From assembly GCA_024704765.1 (NCBI GenBank), contig JAKMXF010000277.1, forward strand, positions 186,001 through 250,000: 64,000 nt of DNA. The letters run 5' to 3'. The position numbers and the translations under genes were made by a program. Positions 31,127 to 52,063 of the stretch are shown here, piece by piece. This DNA is from Oopsacas minuta. Its lineage: Eukaryota; Porifera; Hexactinellida; Lyssacinosida; Leucopsacidae. Every line of letters starts with the position of its first letter. Within the stretch, counting starts at the first letter, position 1. The notes beneath the pieces were generated by a model. That model saw only the letters and a program-made list of their open reading frames with translations, ran no database searches and was not told the DNA's origin.

Positions 31127-32632
31127 TCAGCTAAACATACGTTTCCCTAATTCCTCGATTTCGTCGAGAACTTTCACCAGATCTGCTTTAGTAATAGCAG
31201 GGTTTGACACAACCATTCGCCAGTAATTGATATTCCTCGGGTGATGAGATCTCTGATATCCAATCATAACGTCACCTTTTTTAACCATCTCAGATTTTAT
31301 ATAAGCAGCTACTGTATCCAATTTCGCGTAGAAATCCTCGTTACGTTCTAAACTACGTAGTCCAGGTGGGATATAGAAAAAACAAATTTGTATAAATTGG
31401 ACACGGAAAACCATTTCAAACCCTTCTCTCTCTTCAACCATTTTACCTAACAACCTCGCATGTTTCACACAAAGCTGAGAATCTTCGCGTACACCATCAG
31501 TGCCTTTGCCTTTCCACCAAATCCAAAGTTTCAACACATCAATATGACGGCCACACTGTATGGATTTATCACCAGTATCAAGACTGGGGTCGTAATTCTG
31601 TTTATCCTGTTGAAACAGATAACGAGCATTCATCGAATTCGCTTCCAGCATAATCCCTTTATGTTTGGGGTTAACTAGAAACGCAGCGCATTGTAATGGA
31701 ACCGTCCAAAGCTTATGAGCATCCCATGAGAACGAATCAATGCTTTCAATCCCTTTGACGTCGTCAGCTAATTCCGGTAGCATAACAGCTGGACCAGCTA
31801 AACATCCATCAACATGATGCCAAATTCCAAATTCCATACACACATCAGCGATTGCACCAATAGGATCTATAGCACCTAAAACAGTAGTGCCCATTGTTGA
31901 AACGACACAAATTGGGTTAGACGAATCCTCCTTCAATTTTAGGATTTTCAGTCTCAAATCCTTTGGAGACATACGACCATCTTCATCACAATTTACCTTT
32001 ACAACATTATCAGTGCCTATACCCATAAGAATCGCGAACTTTCCTATAGAATAGTGTGAATGTTCCGATGTTAATATGACCATATTAGGTAATCCGCGAA
32101 TACCTTTCGTTTTGACAGAAGGAAAAGCTTTATGTCTTGCGCATAATAGGCCATAGAGGTTACACATTGAACCACCGGGGGCTAAAATTGAATCCGTGTC
32201 ATCCCAGCCAAGGAAACTAGCCAACTTAAGACAAACTTCCTTCTCCATTATAGAATACACTGGAGCTATTTCGTATGTAAACATGCTTCCATTAGCAACT
32301 GTAGTGAGAAATTCGCCTGCAAGGGAGTATGGATGGGTGCCCCCGAAAAGTTGGTTGAAAAAGAATGGATGTGTACAACGTACTGAGGTCGATAGGACTT
32401 TTTCACATAATTCTAACAATTTTGATTCGTCCGTCGATTTATCATAAAGAGTGAAGTCAATTTCTGATTTGATTTCTGATGGCAATTTGAAATCGATGAC
32501 CTTAGATTTTCCGGTTGAAGTTTCGACGTAATATTTCTTAACTAAATCGAAAACTTTGTCAAGGAATTTTATATCAGCTGATTTGTCTGTTCGGTTGAGA
32601 TGGCTGTCTACGCATGAAGTCATCGAGGCCAT
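31127..32632 (-). CDS. PLP-dependent amino-acid decarboxylase, CSAD/GAD group, 501 aa
   Basis: A group II PLP decarboxylase; family members make taurine/hypotaurine precursors, beta-alanine or GABA. It is intronless. I use Met at 32632, which gives 501 aa and puts the PLP lysine at 307 (human CSAD: 493 aa, Lys305). The frame has an earlier ATG at 32746 that would add 38 residues. Motifs: HPFFFNQLFGGTHPYSLAGE (88-107), FTYEIAPVYSIMEKEV, the APGGSMCNLYG loop, TSEHSHYS with the cofactor-stacking His, HHVDG (Asp275) for the pyridine nitrogen, and SWDAHKLW with Lys307. Two active-site strings are unusual for the animal clade: DAHK instead of NPHK and HVDGCLAG instead of HVDAAWGG. The N.SMNARYLFQQDK and GDKSIQCGRH.D.LK.W..WK.KG segments are typical of CSAD, GADL1 and GAD. 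Substrate preference cannot be assigned. Confidence 0.88.
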   Translation of the reverse strand: MASMTSCVDSHLNRTDKSADIKFLDKVFDLVKKYYVETSTGKSKVIDFKLPSEIKSEIDFTLYDKSTDESKLLELCEKVLSTSVRCTHPFFFNQLFGGTHPYSLAGEFLTTVANGSMFTYEIAPVYSIMEKEVCLKLASFLGWDDTDSILAPGGSMCNLYGLLCARHKAFPSVKTKGIRGLPNMVILTSEHSHYSIGKFAILMGIGTDNVVKVNCDEDGRMSPKDLRLKILKLKEDSSNPICVVSTMGTTVLGAIDPIGAIADVCMEFGIWHHVDGCLAGPAVMLPELADDVKGIESIDSFSWDAHKLWTVPLQCAAFLVNPKHKGIMLEANSMNARYLFQQDKQNYDPSLDTGDKSIQCGRHIDVLKLWIWWKGKGTDGVREDSQLCVKHARLLGKMVEEREGFEMVFRVQFIQICFFYIPPGLRSLERNEDFYAKLDTVAAYIKSEMVKKGDVMIGYQRSHHPRNINYWRMVVSNPAITKADLVKVLDEIEELGKRMFS

Positions 32633-33724
32633 ATTTTTTCGGTGAATATAATTACTAACTAGAAATGTAAATACTGGTAAAGTTGAAGGTGTATTGTAGA
32701 TTTTGGTATACAAACAAGAAAAAAGACATACAGATTGATATTTCATGTTTTTACTACGGTAAGTGTATTCGCTAGTGTTTTATTACCAAATTCTAGGATA
32801 TGATTTCATTTTTCGAAGAATTGCAGTGGAATTTCACTCATTAGAAATGCGTTCAATAGCAATTCCTTCTATTAGCAATTTTCATGGAAAGTGCATTTTA
32901 GTACGACTATTGCCATCACTCACCACAATTGAATTGATGAGCGAAATTGCTAATTCATTAACCGAATACCTCCGGGAAATGTGCGATTCTATGATGTCAA
33001 AAAGATGCTAAAATCTTGTTTTTGGTGCGGGAATTGGTTAAAACGAAGTGGTAAAATTTTTAGTGTTCCTTTTGGTTACGAACGTAACACTTCAGCCGTC
33101 ATCGGTAAATTATATAATTAGAAGTAACTCATTGCAGAAATATATGAAAGAATATGTATTCATATTAAGCAATAATGTGGCGGACTAATACGAAGAGCAA
33201 GATATTGTCATTACAAATTTTAAGAAATTAGTATATTTGCCATATACACTTGGAAAAACGAAAAATATGCCTTTGAAGTTAAGCCCCTCGTTTCCTTGCC
33301 TAAGGCCTAGAACAGTGGCTCCTAACCTTTCTCAGCCGTGGACCCCCCAGGTTGGGAACCGCTGGTCTAGAACAACAACTATCGATTGCTCTTTGTCCGC
33401 CAATAGACTGTGCGGTCACTTACATTAACTAAATACGGAAATTCCCTCGTTACACTTCATGTGGTATTATAATTAGTGAATTGTGACAGATATCGTATAC
33501 AATTTATGTAACATCATCGCGCAAAAACACAAAAGACAAGTGAACCTTAAAATCAATCCCATGACAAATGGCTTGATTGACAAGGTTTTTAACAAATTGC
33601 ATTTTGTTGTCTCATCGAAGCGTGAAAACTCGAAAATAGAGTAAAAGCATAGCTCATAATTAGGTGACATTTTAGTGAATATTTGGCGTATAAATAGTGT
33701 TACTGCACGCTAATCATAAATAAA
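32633..33724. other. Spacer between the decarboxylase and the proposed Msx exon 1
   Basis: Divergent arrangement, about 1.1 kb. It holds the putative promoters and a very short hAT-like element at 33313-33364. The plus-strand frame at 32763-33011 has no recognisable content. Confidence 0.5.
33313..33364. mobile_element. Minimal hAT-like element, 52 bp, with 8-bp target duplication
   Basis: The ends CAGTGGCTCC and AACCGCTG are inverted and the core is GTGGACCCCCCAGG. It is flanked by GCCTAGAA (33305-33312) and GTCTAGAA (33365-33372), an 8-bp duplication with one mismatch, as expected of hAT transposition. Confidence 0.7.
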
Positions 33725-42975
<9,251 letters not shown>

Positions 42976-43293
42976 TCACAAGGCCAATTATCCTCCCATT
43001 TTATTAATTCCACAGTGAATTGCCGGCATAAAATTGAATGACACAAGCAATGTATAGATGCACTAACCAATTGACATAATGCAATCAATACGTATAGAGA
43101 CATTGGCTTTTAATAATTATTGATAAGTATATTGTGTATGTTTTTGTTTGTTGTTCTTGTTATTTTTGTAATATTACAATAATTTTAACACTTTATACTA
43201 TATTGGAAGCTCGTTATGCAGTGGAATTGTTTGTATGTCAATTATGCTTAAAATGAATAAACTCACTTCTTTTCCATATAATTCATTATTTTA

Positions 43294-43699
43294 CAGTCAA
43301 CTCCTGTTATATCGAAGCTCAGGGGACCACGATGATAACTATACTCCCTGGCCAAAAGTATTGGAACACCATACCATTAATGACGCATGTGGCATATGGT
43401 ACATTACGAGAATATACGTACTGAATAATCTGAAAATATATCAGAAAAGGCGATTGTAATGATAAAAGTAATGATCGAAATATGATCACAGATGTTTGAA
43501 ATAAGTTTCAGCTTATACAACTAGAGTAAATTCATATTTGTGCCATGTGTCAATTGTGGCAGAGTGTTCCAATACTTTTGGCCAGGGGAGTGTACTTCAA
43601 TAAAACCGATAAAATATGTTGCTTTAAAGGCTTGGGGCCATTTTAGTACAATTGTAGACTTCTATATAAGCGGGTGTTTCGATGTAACGGGAGTGACTG
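43294..43699. mobile_element. CAGTCAACTCCTGTTATATC MITE interrupted by a Tc1-like MITE
   Basis: TA-CAGTCAACTCCTGTTATATC on the left and TCGATGTAACGGGAGTGACTG-TA on the right are inverted ends of one element. Its middle is split by the 249-bp element at 43344-43592; without it the host element is about 155 bp, the usual size of the family. Confidence 0.75.
43344..43592. mobile_element. Tc1-like MITE, 249 bp, copy 2 (nested)
   Basis: Nearly identical to 7956-8205, with the same CTCCCTGGCCAAAAGTATTG / ATACTTTTGGCCAGGGGAG ends and TA flanks. It differs by a few single bases and a short indel. It sits inside another MITE, so it is the younger of the two. Confidence 0.85.
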
Positions 43700-44275
43700 T
43701 ATTACAAATGCGTGGACAGTGCTAAAACAAATTTTCCGTGAGGTAACGTCTCAACAGCCTTTTCAAAAATCATTCATATCGATGTGACATAGATAGAGGT
43801 CCTTTGGCCACAAGATAACGATACGATTTCCGATAATCAAAATACAATAGGGAATTACACAAGCCATTTAAGGGATTGAAAATTTGTACTCACTGAAAAT
43901 CTATACAAAATCTGGTCCATTTCCCAATTGGAACAAAGTATAAAGTTTATCAGTAGACAAAATGAATAGGAAATAGTGAATTAACTGTATACACGAATTT
44001 TAACATATTCTCTCTAATTATAACACCATTAATTATCCAATTAATAGACATAAGGCTTCGAATGAAAACAAGAATATATATTCTATGAGGAAATTTGCTC
44101 ATCTAGTACAGATTATGTAATGCGTGTTGATTATCTTGTTTGATGGATTCAATTGCGGAAATATTGGGTGATTGTAGATTGCCCGAAAATCCATAATAGT
44201 AGATGTAAGTAAATGCCCTACTGGATTGTATACGTTTCTTGCAAAAAATTTTCGTCATATCTTGAACAGTACAGT

Positions 44276-44647
44276 CCAGGCTTGGACCGGGTCACTATTT
44301 TCAATAAATTTCCGGGTCTGAACCGGGTCACTGATTTTGACTTGACCCGGTTTATATCTTTATGGATAATTAAATTATAACGGTTTGTAAATCATAAAGA
44401 TTCAGTCAATATTAGTTACACGTTTCATTTTCATGAATCATTAGTATTTTTACTAAACTTGTTTAGTATCATTACTACTGTATACTTATATACATATATA
44501 CTCTTATGTACGTATATAGATATGTAATATAGAAAATTAATGTTTTGAAAACCGGGTCAAATAACGAAACCGGGTCACCGGGTCAGAAATTTCAACCTGG
44601 TCAGCCGGGTCACCGGGTCAGGATATCATGACCCGGTCCAAGCCTGG
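44276..44647. mobile_element. TIR element with CCAGGCTTGGACCGGGTCA ends, 372 bp
   Basis: The left end CCAGGCTTGGACCGGGTCA is exactly mirrored by the right TGACCCGGTCCAAGCCTGG. Subterminal regions repeat (A)CCGGGTCA many times in both orientations, with an AT-rich centre. It has no coding capacity; the superfamily is not assigned. Confidence 0.8.
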
Positions 44648-44649
44648 TA

Positions 44650-44848
44650 CAATCAATCCCGTTATATCAAAGCTCAAGGGACCGTGATAATTAATTCGAT
44701 ATACAGTGGAACCTCATTAATACGAACTCGGAATAAGCGAATACATTTTGGCCATCTATTGGTGTTCGTTTTAGGAGATTCCACTGTATGTGTAGTTCGA
44801 TATAACCTGTCCGAATTCGATATATCCATGTTTGATATAACGTGATTG
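44650..44848. mobile_element. CAATCAATCCCGTTATATC MITE interrupted by a pogo-like MITE
   Basis: Begins directly after the preceding element at a shared TA. The left part (CCCGTTATATCAAAGCTCAA, GGGACCGTGATAATTA) is split by 44704-44786, after which TTCGATATAACCTGTCCG...GATATAACGTGATTGG continues. The right terminus is worn. Confidence 0.55.
44704..44786. mobile_element. Pogo-like MITE, 83 bp (nested)
   Basis: CAGTGGAACCTCATTAATAC on the left and TTTTAGGAGATTCCACTG on the right, with TA flanks. Same family as 34450-34602. It is inserted in the older element 44650-44848. Confidence 0.75.
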
Positions 44849-46382
44849 GCCGTGTTGTATCCAAACAGGTGTAGTGCTAGGCAAATTCCTGACGCGTCCA
44901 GACATACAACCATGCAGATATTCCATCCTAACCTTACTGGACAATAAAAGTCAAAACCACTATACTATTGTAAATTTAATGTTTACTCTATCAACATTGC
45001 AGTTCAATTGCACGAATATCTTCAATATATAAAGTAGGTGGAAGGAAGTTTATCATACTAATGACCTTTGAAAATGCTCTTGCATAGCATATGGTACCAC
45101 ATAGACTAGTTTAGATATTATTACAATTCTACAATGTTCATGCTTATAAATGGAGTCTTGATTTAATCAAACAATTAGAAGTAATGTTAAATCATTCTAG
45201 GAAAATGAATTAATAATCATGCAGACTGGGTAATTAAATATTGGCAAATAGTTTAGGAATTGTATAGAAGACATCTCTGTAGGGGAAACATGACTCCAAG
45301 AGGATAATATAATGAATTGTATATATTTGGTTTATGTTGAAAGAGATAGAAAGCCGCAACACATTTTCAATGATATTTTCTGTGAATACTATCTGGGATA
45401 TATTTGATGATAATTATGCTTAGTGTTTCCAACGTAAATTTCGAAAAAAAACCCAAGCTGATATATAAAAATTGGGATTTTTGTTTATCGACTTGGGTGT
45501 TACTTTGTAGGGAAATTCACGAACAATTAAATCTTGAATATACAAGAAAGTTGAGCCAGCTAATGACCGAAATGTGTACATGGATTGTTAGAATATTCTT
45601 AGAACAAACCCCCAAGTCTTACGATTTTTCCTTACACGCGAGAGAAACACAACTCAAGCGTTGGAGACACTGGAACAGACGAAACAAAATTTCAATGATA
45701 TCTACTATCTCGGATATATTTGGTCAAAATTAATCATATAATGATATGAGTTCAATGATAAGTTAGTTTGAAAAAGGCAAAATACAAATTGCAACAGGGG
45801 AAATGATAAACTTAAGGCCGAGGTCAGATTATGGTGAATTAAAAATGGTAATTTACAAAACCACATCAAAGTATATGATGTCTGGAAATATAAATGAACT
45901 AAAAAGATCAGATGTCTCTTAAGCAAGGGAAATGTCCAACGACTGAATATCAATGGATAAAATCATTAATTGACTGTTAGTAAAAATGCAACAAAATAAT
46001 TTTGATTCTTTGTGGTTGTATTATATTTAGGTCATATTGAATGCTAACTCAACCAGAAAATTTGTAAACTTGTCTAGAATATGTAATCAACAGTTTTAAT
46101 AGAACTTGTCTAAGAGCTAACACCAAAAATCCTATTTGAATAGGGATTGTATTCAAATTTATGAGGACCAATTTTGGGTTTGAAAGAAGTAATAGGTTCT
46201 AACTGAGTGTATGTCTAATGACTCTTGGCCGAGTTTTACAGGTTATTCATTGAAAAATTATTGATAGTATGTGAATTTATGTCAGGATGTTGGGCCACCG
46301 ACGCGAAAGGGACGTGGACCTAACTAATCGGTCGTTACATGAAACCGAAGAGATTCTTTCGAAACTTAGGAATACATACGTA

Positions 46383-46618
46383 CAGTAGACTCCGCGTAAT
46401 AGAGTCACATACTGGGGCGTAACTAGAGATCTCAGAGCGAGGAGGCAAGGATGAATATTTGCCTCAATAAAATGGCGATTACAAAGGTAGATAAAGCAAC
46501 TCCCGAAAAAGCGAGGAGGCAGTTGCCTCCTCTGCTTCAATGCTAGTTACGCCCTAGACATCGAGGACGAGGCCATTTTGACCCGACTAACAGTGGCTCT
46601 ATTAAGCAGAGTCTACTG
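46383..46618. mobile_element. CAGTAGACTC MITE interrupted by a GGGGCGTAACTAG element
   Basis: TA-CAGTAGACTCCGCGTAATAG on the left is mirrored by CTATTAAGCAGAGTCTACTG-TA on the right. The middle is occupied by another element (46412-46556). The host element carries GAGGCCATTTTGACCCG, shared with 48151 and 22930. Confidence 0.75.
46412..46556. mobile_element. TIR element with TGGGGCGTAACTAG ends (nested)
   Basis: CTGGGGCGTAACTAG and CTAGTTACGCCCTAG are inverted ends about 145 bp apart. The interior has a second inverted pair around GAGGAGGCAAGGATG and GCGAGGAGGCAGTTGCCTCC. It lies inside 46383-46618. Confidence 0.65.
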
Positions 46619-48150
46619 TATTTGATTGAGAATAATGAAAATTTGATAAAAATTACAAAATATCTATTGAATGGTGCACCAGAATATTACATAGGATTTA
46701 CCGAGATTGCCATGGGTCAAAAGGCCATTTCTGGATACCTGAGTAGGTTACGACGTCGATGATTGAGGGGAAGCATATAAATATTAGTCTGCCTAGTAAA
46801 TCGGGACAATCCCGGGTTTTGACAATTTTCGGTAGACATGACGCCACAAATACAGGACAGTAGTCAAGTCTCTAATTCCACGTGAACAAATCATCTGTAT
46901 AATCTCAAAATATAATCATATATTATACCAAGACCTTAAAATAATTGGTTTGAACTCTGAAGAATAACAAAACATTCCATTGTAGAGTATTAATGCAGTC
47001 AGAGCAATCAAGTAAAACAAGTTAACAACTAAACGCAAAGTAATACAGGTAAGTTGACAACCACAATTAATAGAATTTCCTTTGATCTTTATAAGAGCAT
47101 CCGCACGTGTATGCGTACAATAAGCTCTAACAAATATACTACTTGATAGCTCAGATCTCGAAAGTTATTAAAAACCGCATTCTGCAACATTAAAGTGTAT
47201 CTCAATAAAGTTGAATACAATAATTGAATCCATTAAGATTTCTCATCGCTAAATTCGCAATAAAATCAAATTAAATTAATCAATTAAATACGAACCATAA
47301 AAGGAATAATTAAGTTATCAAAAAATGTACTTACTCTAAGAGCATTTCACTCCAGCTTATAGCAATGTATTTTTGTATTGAATAACAAGTATACACTAAA
47401 ATACTTATGAGACATTACAGAAATTACTTAGAATTGATTTGAAGGAAGTATAACTTAATTGCGGAAACGCATTACAATATGTATAGTGAGAAAAATATTT
47501 ACAAATATGCCTAGTTGATCCAAAGGAAATAGGTAGAAGGATGTTTATGCCTCATTTCCCGGAAACTATTCTGTCCGTTTTCTCAGTGAGAACACAAATT
47601 GAAAGTTGTATCCTCATACTATTAACATGTATTCCATCCTTGATTTAATTGATAACAAGAATTGTAGTCTATACGGAGGGTGAAACAAATTAGCACTCTA
47701 AAGTATGCAGAAATTATGCTCTGTATTCTGTTAGTTAAATGATCATAAAGTTCAGTAGTTTGATGAAACTGGTGGATGAGATTACCCCCCAAATGGGATC
47801 GTATTTGAACCATGGACATATTGTGGAAGTAGTCTGTACACAGGTTTCTCCCACTGAATCTGAAGTGAATACAATTTGTAAAATGACCTAGTGTAATCTC
47901 CACAAACTGGGTGCAGGGACGCCGAAAAATTCTACCCCGTTCCCCCGTCTCGCCAAATTCCCAATTTGTGGAGGTTCATTTCAATGGGATAGGAATTCGT
48001 CCTATTTTTTCACTCAATTTCCACTGGCTCCGTTTGTGGAAGATACACTGCATAATGAATTACTATTTATGCCAGTCCTTTGAGTGCCTATTATAACAAG
48101 TCCTACATTCAGGAAATCCAAAGTATTACGAAGTAATCATAATTAAATAT

Positions 48151-48282
48151 CAGTAGAATCTGCTGGATCACTTTGGGATCAGGCCATTTTGACTTTATGA
48201 TGTTTCCCTAGCCGAGCAAATCATTATTTAGTTCGGTTTCTGGCCCCCAGTAACTCGGTTAACTGGTGTCTCTATTATGTGA
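48151..48282. mobile_element. CAGTAGAATCTG MITE copy
   Basis: CAGTAGAATCTGCTGGATCA, then ATCAGGCCATTTTGACT, ending near AACTGGTGTCTCTATTATG. A worn relative of 46383-46618. The next element follows within about 10 bp. Confidence 0.5.
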
Positions 48283-48292
48283 AATTTCTGAA

Positions 48293-48453
48293 CAGTCAAC
48301 TCTCGTTATATCGAACAAGGATATATCGAATCCTAGCTTTATCTGAGTCTGGAAATGTACAATCAACCGTCAAAGTAACATACACTGTTTCATCGGTTAT
48401 ATCGAAGTAATTATCGCGGTCCCTTGATCTTCGGTATAACGAGGAGTTGCCTG
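48293..48453. mobile_element. Full-length CAGTCAACTCTCGTTATATC MITE, 161 bp
   Basis: CAGTCAACTCTCGTTATATC on the left and GGTATAACGAGGAGTTGCCTG on the right are inverted. The body has ACCGTCAAAGTAACATACAC and GAAGTAATTATCGCGGTCCC. It is the best complete uninterrupted copy of this family in the window. Confidence 0.8.
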
Positions 48454-51400
48454 TATATCATATTATCAATTATAGAATGTATAAATCTATAAGAGTTTCT
48501 AAAATAATTGAAAATATGAAGGCATTTTGTCCATATGCAAAGTTATTTTCGTCCACAAATGAATATATTAACTAACGTCAGGAAGAATACAATGATATTC
48601 TATAAATAATGTAACAAGGCAAAGGCCGATTCAATGCTTCCATCTGTAAAATGATATAACAATATTCTGCAAAATAATCAAATTAGCATATGGTATACAA
48701 ATACATAATAATTGGTGTCTCAATAATTCAAATAGTTTGTAACATACAACAATAGATTGAGACAGGATGATAACTTGATGGTAAGTGTTAACACAGAAAA
48801 GTTCAAAATAAAGTAAGGTAGCATATGAGCAGGGTTCATGGGATAGAATAACGTAGAAAATGTATGATAGAAGCTGTGACGTCATGATCATAGGAACCTG
48901 TCCTCGTTAAAGCCCATACATTTGTGTTCTAGTGGATCTCAAAATAACCAACAAATTGTTTTCTAATGTGTGAATTACATTCAAATCGCTGTTATAATCC
49001 AGATTCGCTACTGTTACATGGGTCTTAGAAAAGCCCAAGATATTTCAAAACTGCACACTGCCACTAAGTTAAAAATTAGACAATTCTTGGGATAGAAAAT
49101 ATGACGAAATTACGAAGTTTTATTGTCGAAACTTTGAATGAAATATAAAGAGGTTCATCATAGAAAACTTTGTATTATATTTACAGTTTATTGTGAACCC
49201 TGTGACGAATTGTTTGAGATTAATCACGGATTGATGGATCGATACTGTGGTTGTGAACCAAGCATCGGGTAGACCTAAGAGCAGGATAAAATTTACGACA
49301 GATATGCCTCTTTTAACCATTACAAGTATATTCGCATTCGTTTATTAATCTACAATACGAATCAATACATTTCTTGAATAATTAACCTCCCTGATACAGG
49401 ATTTGATACCCAAAGACAATCTCCTCCTCCAGCCTGATTATTAGACAATTGATAAGTAGATAATGATTTTTCAAACTATACTCACAGACATACATATGAA
49501 ATAAATACACAATCATATCCTTATACAATTAAGACAGAATGTTTAGAAAGGATATACTAGAGAATATCAAAAATAATCGAATCAAAAGTATAAAAATATA
49601 TTTAATTATTAGACAAACACATTAAAATCAAATTCATGAATAAATTACTGGAATTATTTTCTCTGTTATAAGCCAAACTGGCTACATTACAATACCGATA
49701 AAAAATAACTCAAAAAGGTGTGTGTGAATTTTAACATAAGGATGTGGACTGATAATAATCAATTATGGATAAGAACCAATTATGAGAGTGGGATTAGTGT
49801 TGTCGCATAAACTTAGTGGGTAAACAAATCTATCCGTGGATGAGTCAATTTAATTAGTACTGCTTAGGCAACATATATGGACCGTGGGTTGAAATTTATT
49901 TCAATTAACAAGTCGAGGCTAATGATTAGAGTACGACATAGAACAAAACGCGGTTGAATGTGTTAATTCAATTCAAAGCTAGCGACTCGATCTGAATAAG
50001 CATAAATAGAAAGTAGGCCAGGTTCAATGATATTATCGGCGACATCTGTTTGGGTAAAAGTAATAATCAAACAATTTGACAGTAGGAATATTGTAACAAA
50101 ATTTAATTATTTTTTACATCGTGTTATAAAAATCATGATGAGATGTTCTAATCTAGGAAATATAATTGAAACTCAATCAAGAATTGCTGGTGATGCCACT
50201 GGGAAAACTCTAATAGAAGTGCTAATATTTTAATGCTGAAAATCTGAATAGAATTTTAATTTTGTAGACGCGAGCTAAATTCGTTTGTTTACAACTAGGA
50301 AATAAGGTAATTGGAAAGATGAGAATTACAGTTTTTTGAAAATGGAATACAGTCAAACCCGGGTTTCTAACTATTTATTTGCAGGAAAATGTAGTAAGAA
50401 TAAACTTATAGAAATGCACGTAAATCTCACATTTGTTACAATCTGAATTCAAGAAATATTGTCAGAAAAGAAAAACCATATGCGATAACTAAGAATAACG
50501 GTTTCGACCAATTATGAATGGAGCTACGTATGTATAATGGAATTACGAATTTATTAGACCATTGTAACATATGATTAATCATAATCAGAATTTGGCGATA
50601 TGATCCAAAAATAGCCTAAAATTTGCATTTCGGGGAAACTATGTTGCAGAATATGATTCTGTACTTTCAAATATTAGCAAAATCACATTTTATTAATAAA
50701 TAATATAAATTTTGCGAAAGAATCTGAAAAATAGTTGCGACATTTTGGCAATTGTAATAAGATAGAAATAGCCCTCTCCAGTACTACCGATATGCTGAAG
50801 GGGTCAGTTTCTTTCACACAGCAAAACAGTGTATATTTTAGCCATCATTATATTATAAAATTAAGAGATTCCTCTGTATTCTAATTAAATTCATAACTAA
50901 TGAATTTAGAGACAGTGACAATGCATATGGTGGAACATTATCTTCAATAACAGCTATATCGTGGTGACGACGACCAATGATACAAACTTGAACAAATTAT
51001 ATTCCAATAAAAATCAAAACAAAAAGCCTCAAAACACAAAAATAATTATATTCTCATAAAATCGCCTATCTCTGTCACTGAATAGAATCTCCTTACTTTA
51101 ATTAAAATTAAATATTCTACCATCATTGCTAGATCTTTGATAATTCCAAACACATTAGTAGTAATGTCGAAATAGGTTTGATGCAAAAAACACCGTCCAA
51201 ATTACATTTACAGTCTCTTGAACTTCGTTTGAAGATAATTAGATAAACCAATATTAGAAAATAATTAAAGAGGTCAGTAGTTTTAATGAGGAAAATTAAA
51301 ATTTGGAGTTCTCATTGAGTTTGTGTTAAGTTCAGTTAGTTAGAAATATTTCACGTTTGATGGAATATTTTTCTCTTTGATGAAATATGTAGATAACATA

Positions 51401-51958
51401 TTTCCATCAAAAGGTTAAAATATTCTATCAAAAATGTCATGTACAGCTCCTATAGGGAGATACCCACATGGCATGGACGAGTGCGTTTGTACGTCCATTC
51501 GTCCCTCGATAATCCGGACAGGGACTAAATGTTATACAATCTCAGTATGTTCGATTCTATTTACTTCCTTAATAAACACGATAAATACATAGTTATGTGA
51601 CAATTTCAAAAATTGCATACCGTAAATCCTTTCCTTGACAACGGACAAACAAACAAATAAGATAGATTCTTTGAGATTTTTTCTCTTGCATTAGAGGCGC
51701 AAAAAACGTGATATATTACACATGTTGACGGCATAATCATCGTTAGTACAACTCTCTCAATTGGAACAGTACTGTTCGGATTACTGATTGCATCAATTAA
51801 AATACACAAGACTTTACATGCAATAATCAAATCACAAATTGAATTAAATAATTATTGAGTAGATTCAATCAAAATAATAATTAATTCTATTAGAATAAAA
51901 TCGATAATTTAATTACTAAAATCATTTGTATTACTTTTCAGTTATTATAATTAGTAGA

Positions 51959-52063
51959 ATGTTAAGAGATAGTTTAGCAATGTTAAGAGATAGTTTAGCA
52001 ATGTTAAGAGATAGTTTAGCAATGTTAAGAGATAGTTTAGCAATGTTAAGAGATAGTTTAGCA
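51959..52063 (+). repeat. Five perfect 21-bp tandem repeats, open in one frame
   Basis: Five consecutive copies of ATGTTAAGAGATAGTTTAGC(A). In the plus frame each gives MLRDSLA, a heptad, and the open frame runs on to 52210 (94 aa in all from an upstream start). A protein with a real coiled coil is possible, but codon content outside the repeat is not convincing, so I list it as a minisatellite. Confidence 0.85.

Noticed and set aside
45404-45733. 109-codon plus-strand frame
   Set aside because: No domain, no splice sites in phase, composition like random AT-rich sequence; cannot be excluded but not supported.
47622-47903. 93-codon minus-strand frame, His/Ile-rich
   Set aside because: No recognisable motif, lies between MITE copies, no splice context.
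50027-50233. 68-codon plus-strand frame
   Set aside because: No recognisable family and no neighbouring exons; treated as chance.
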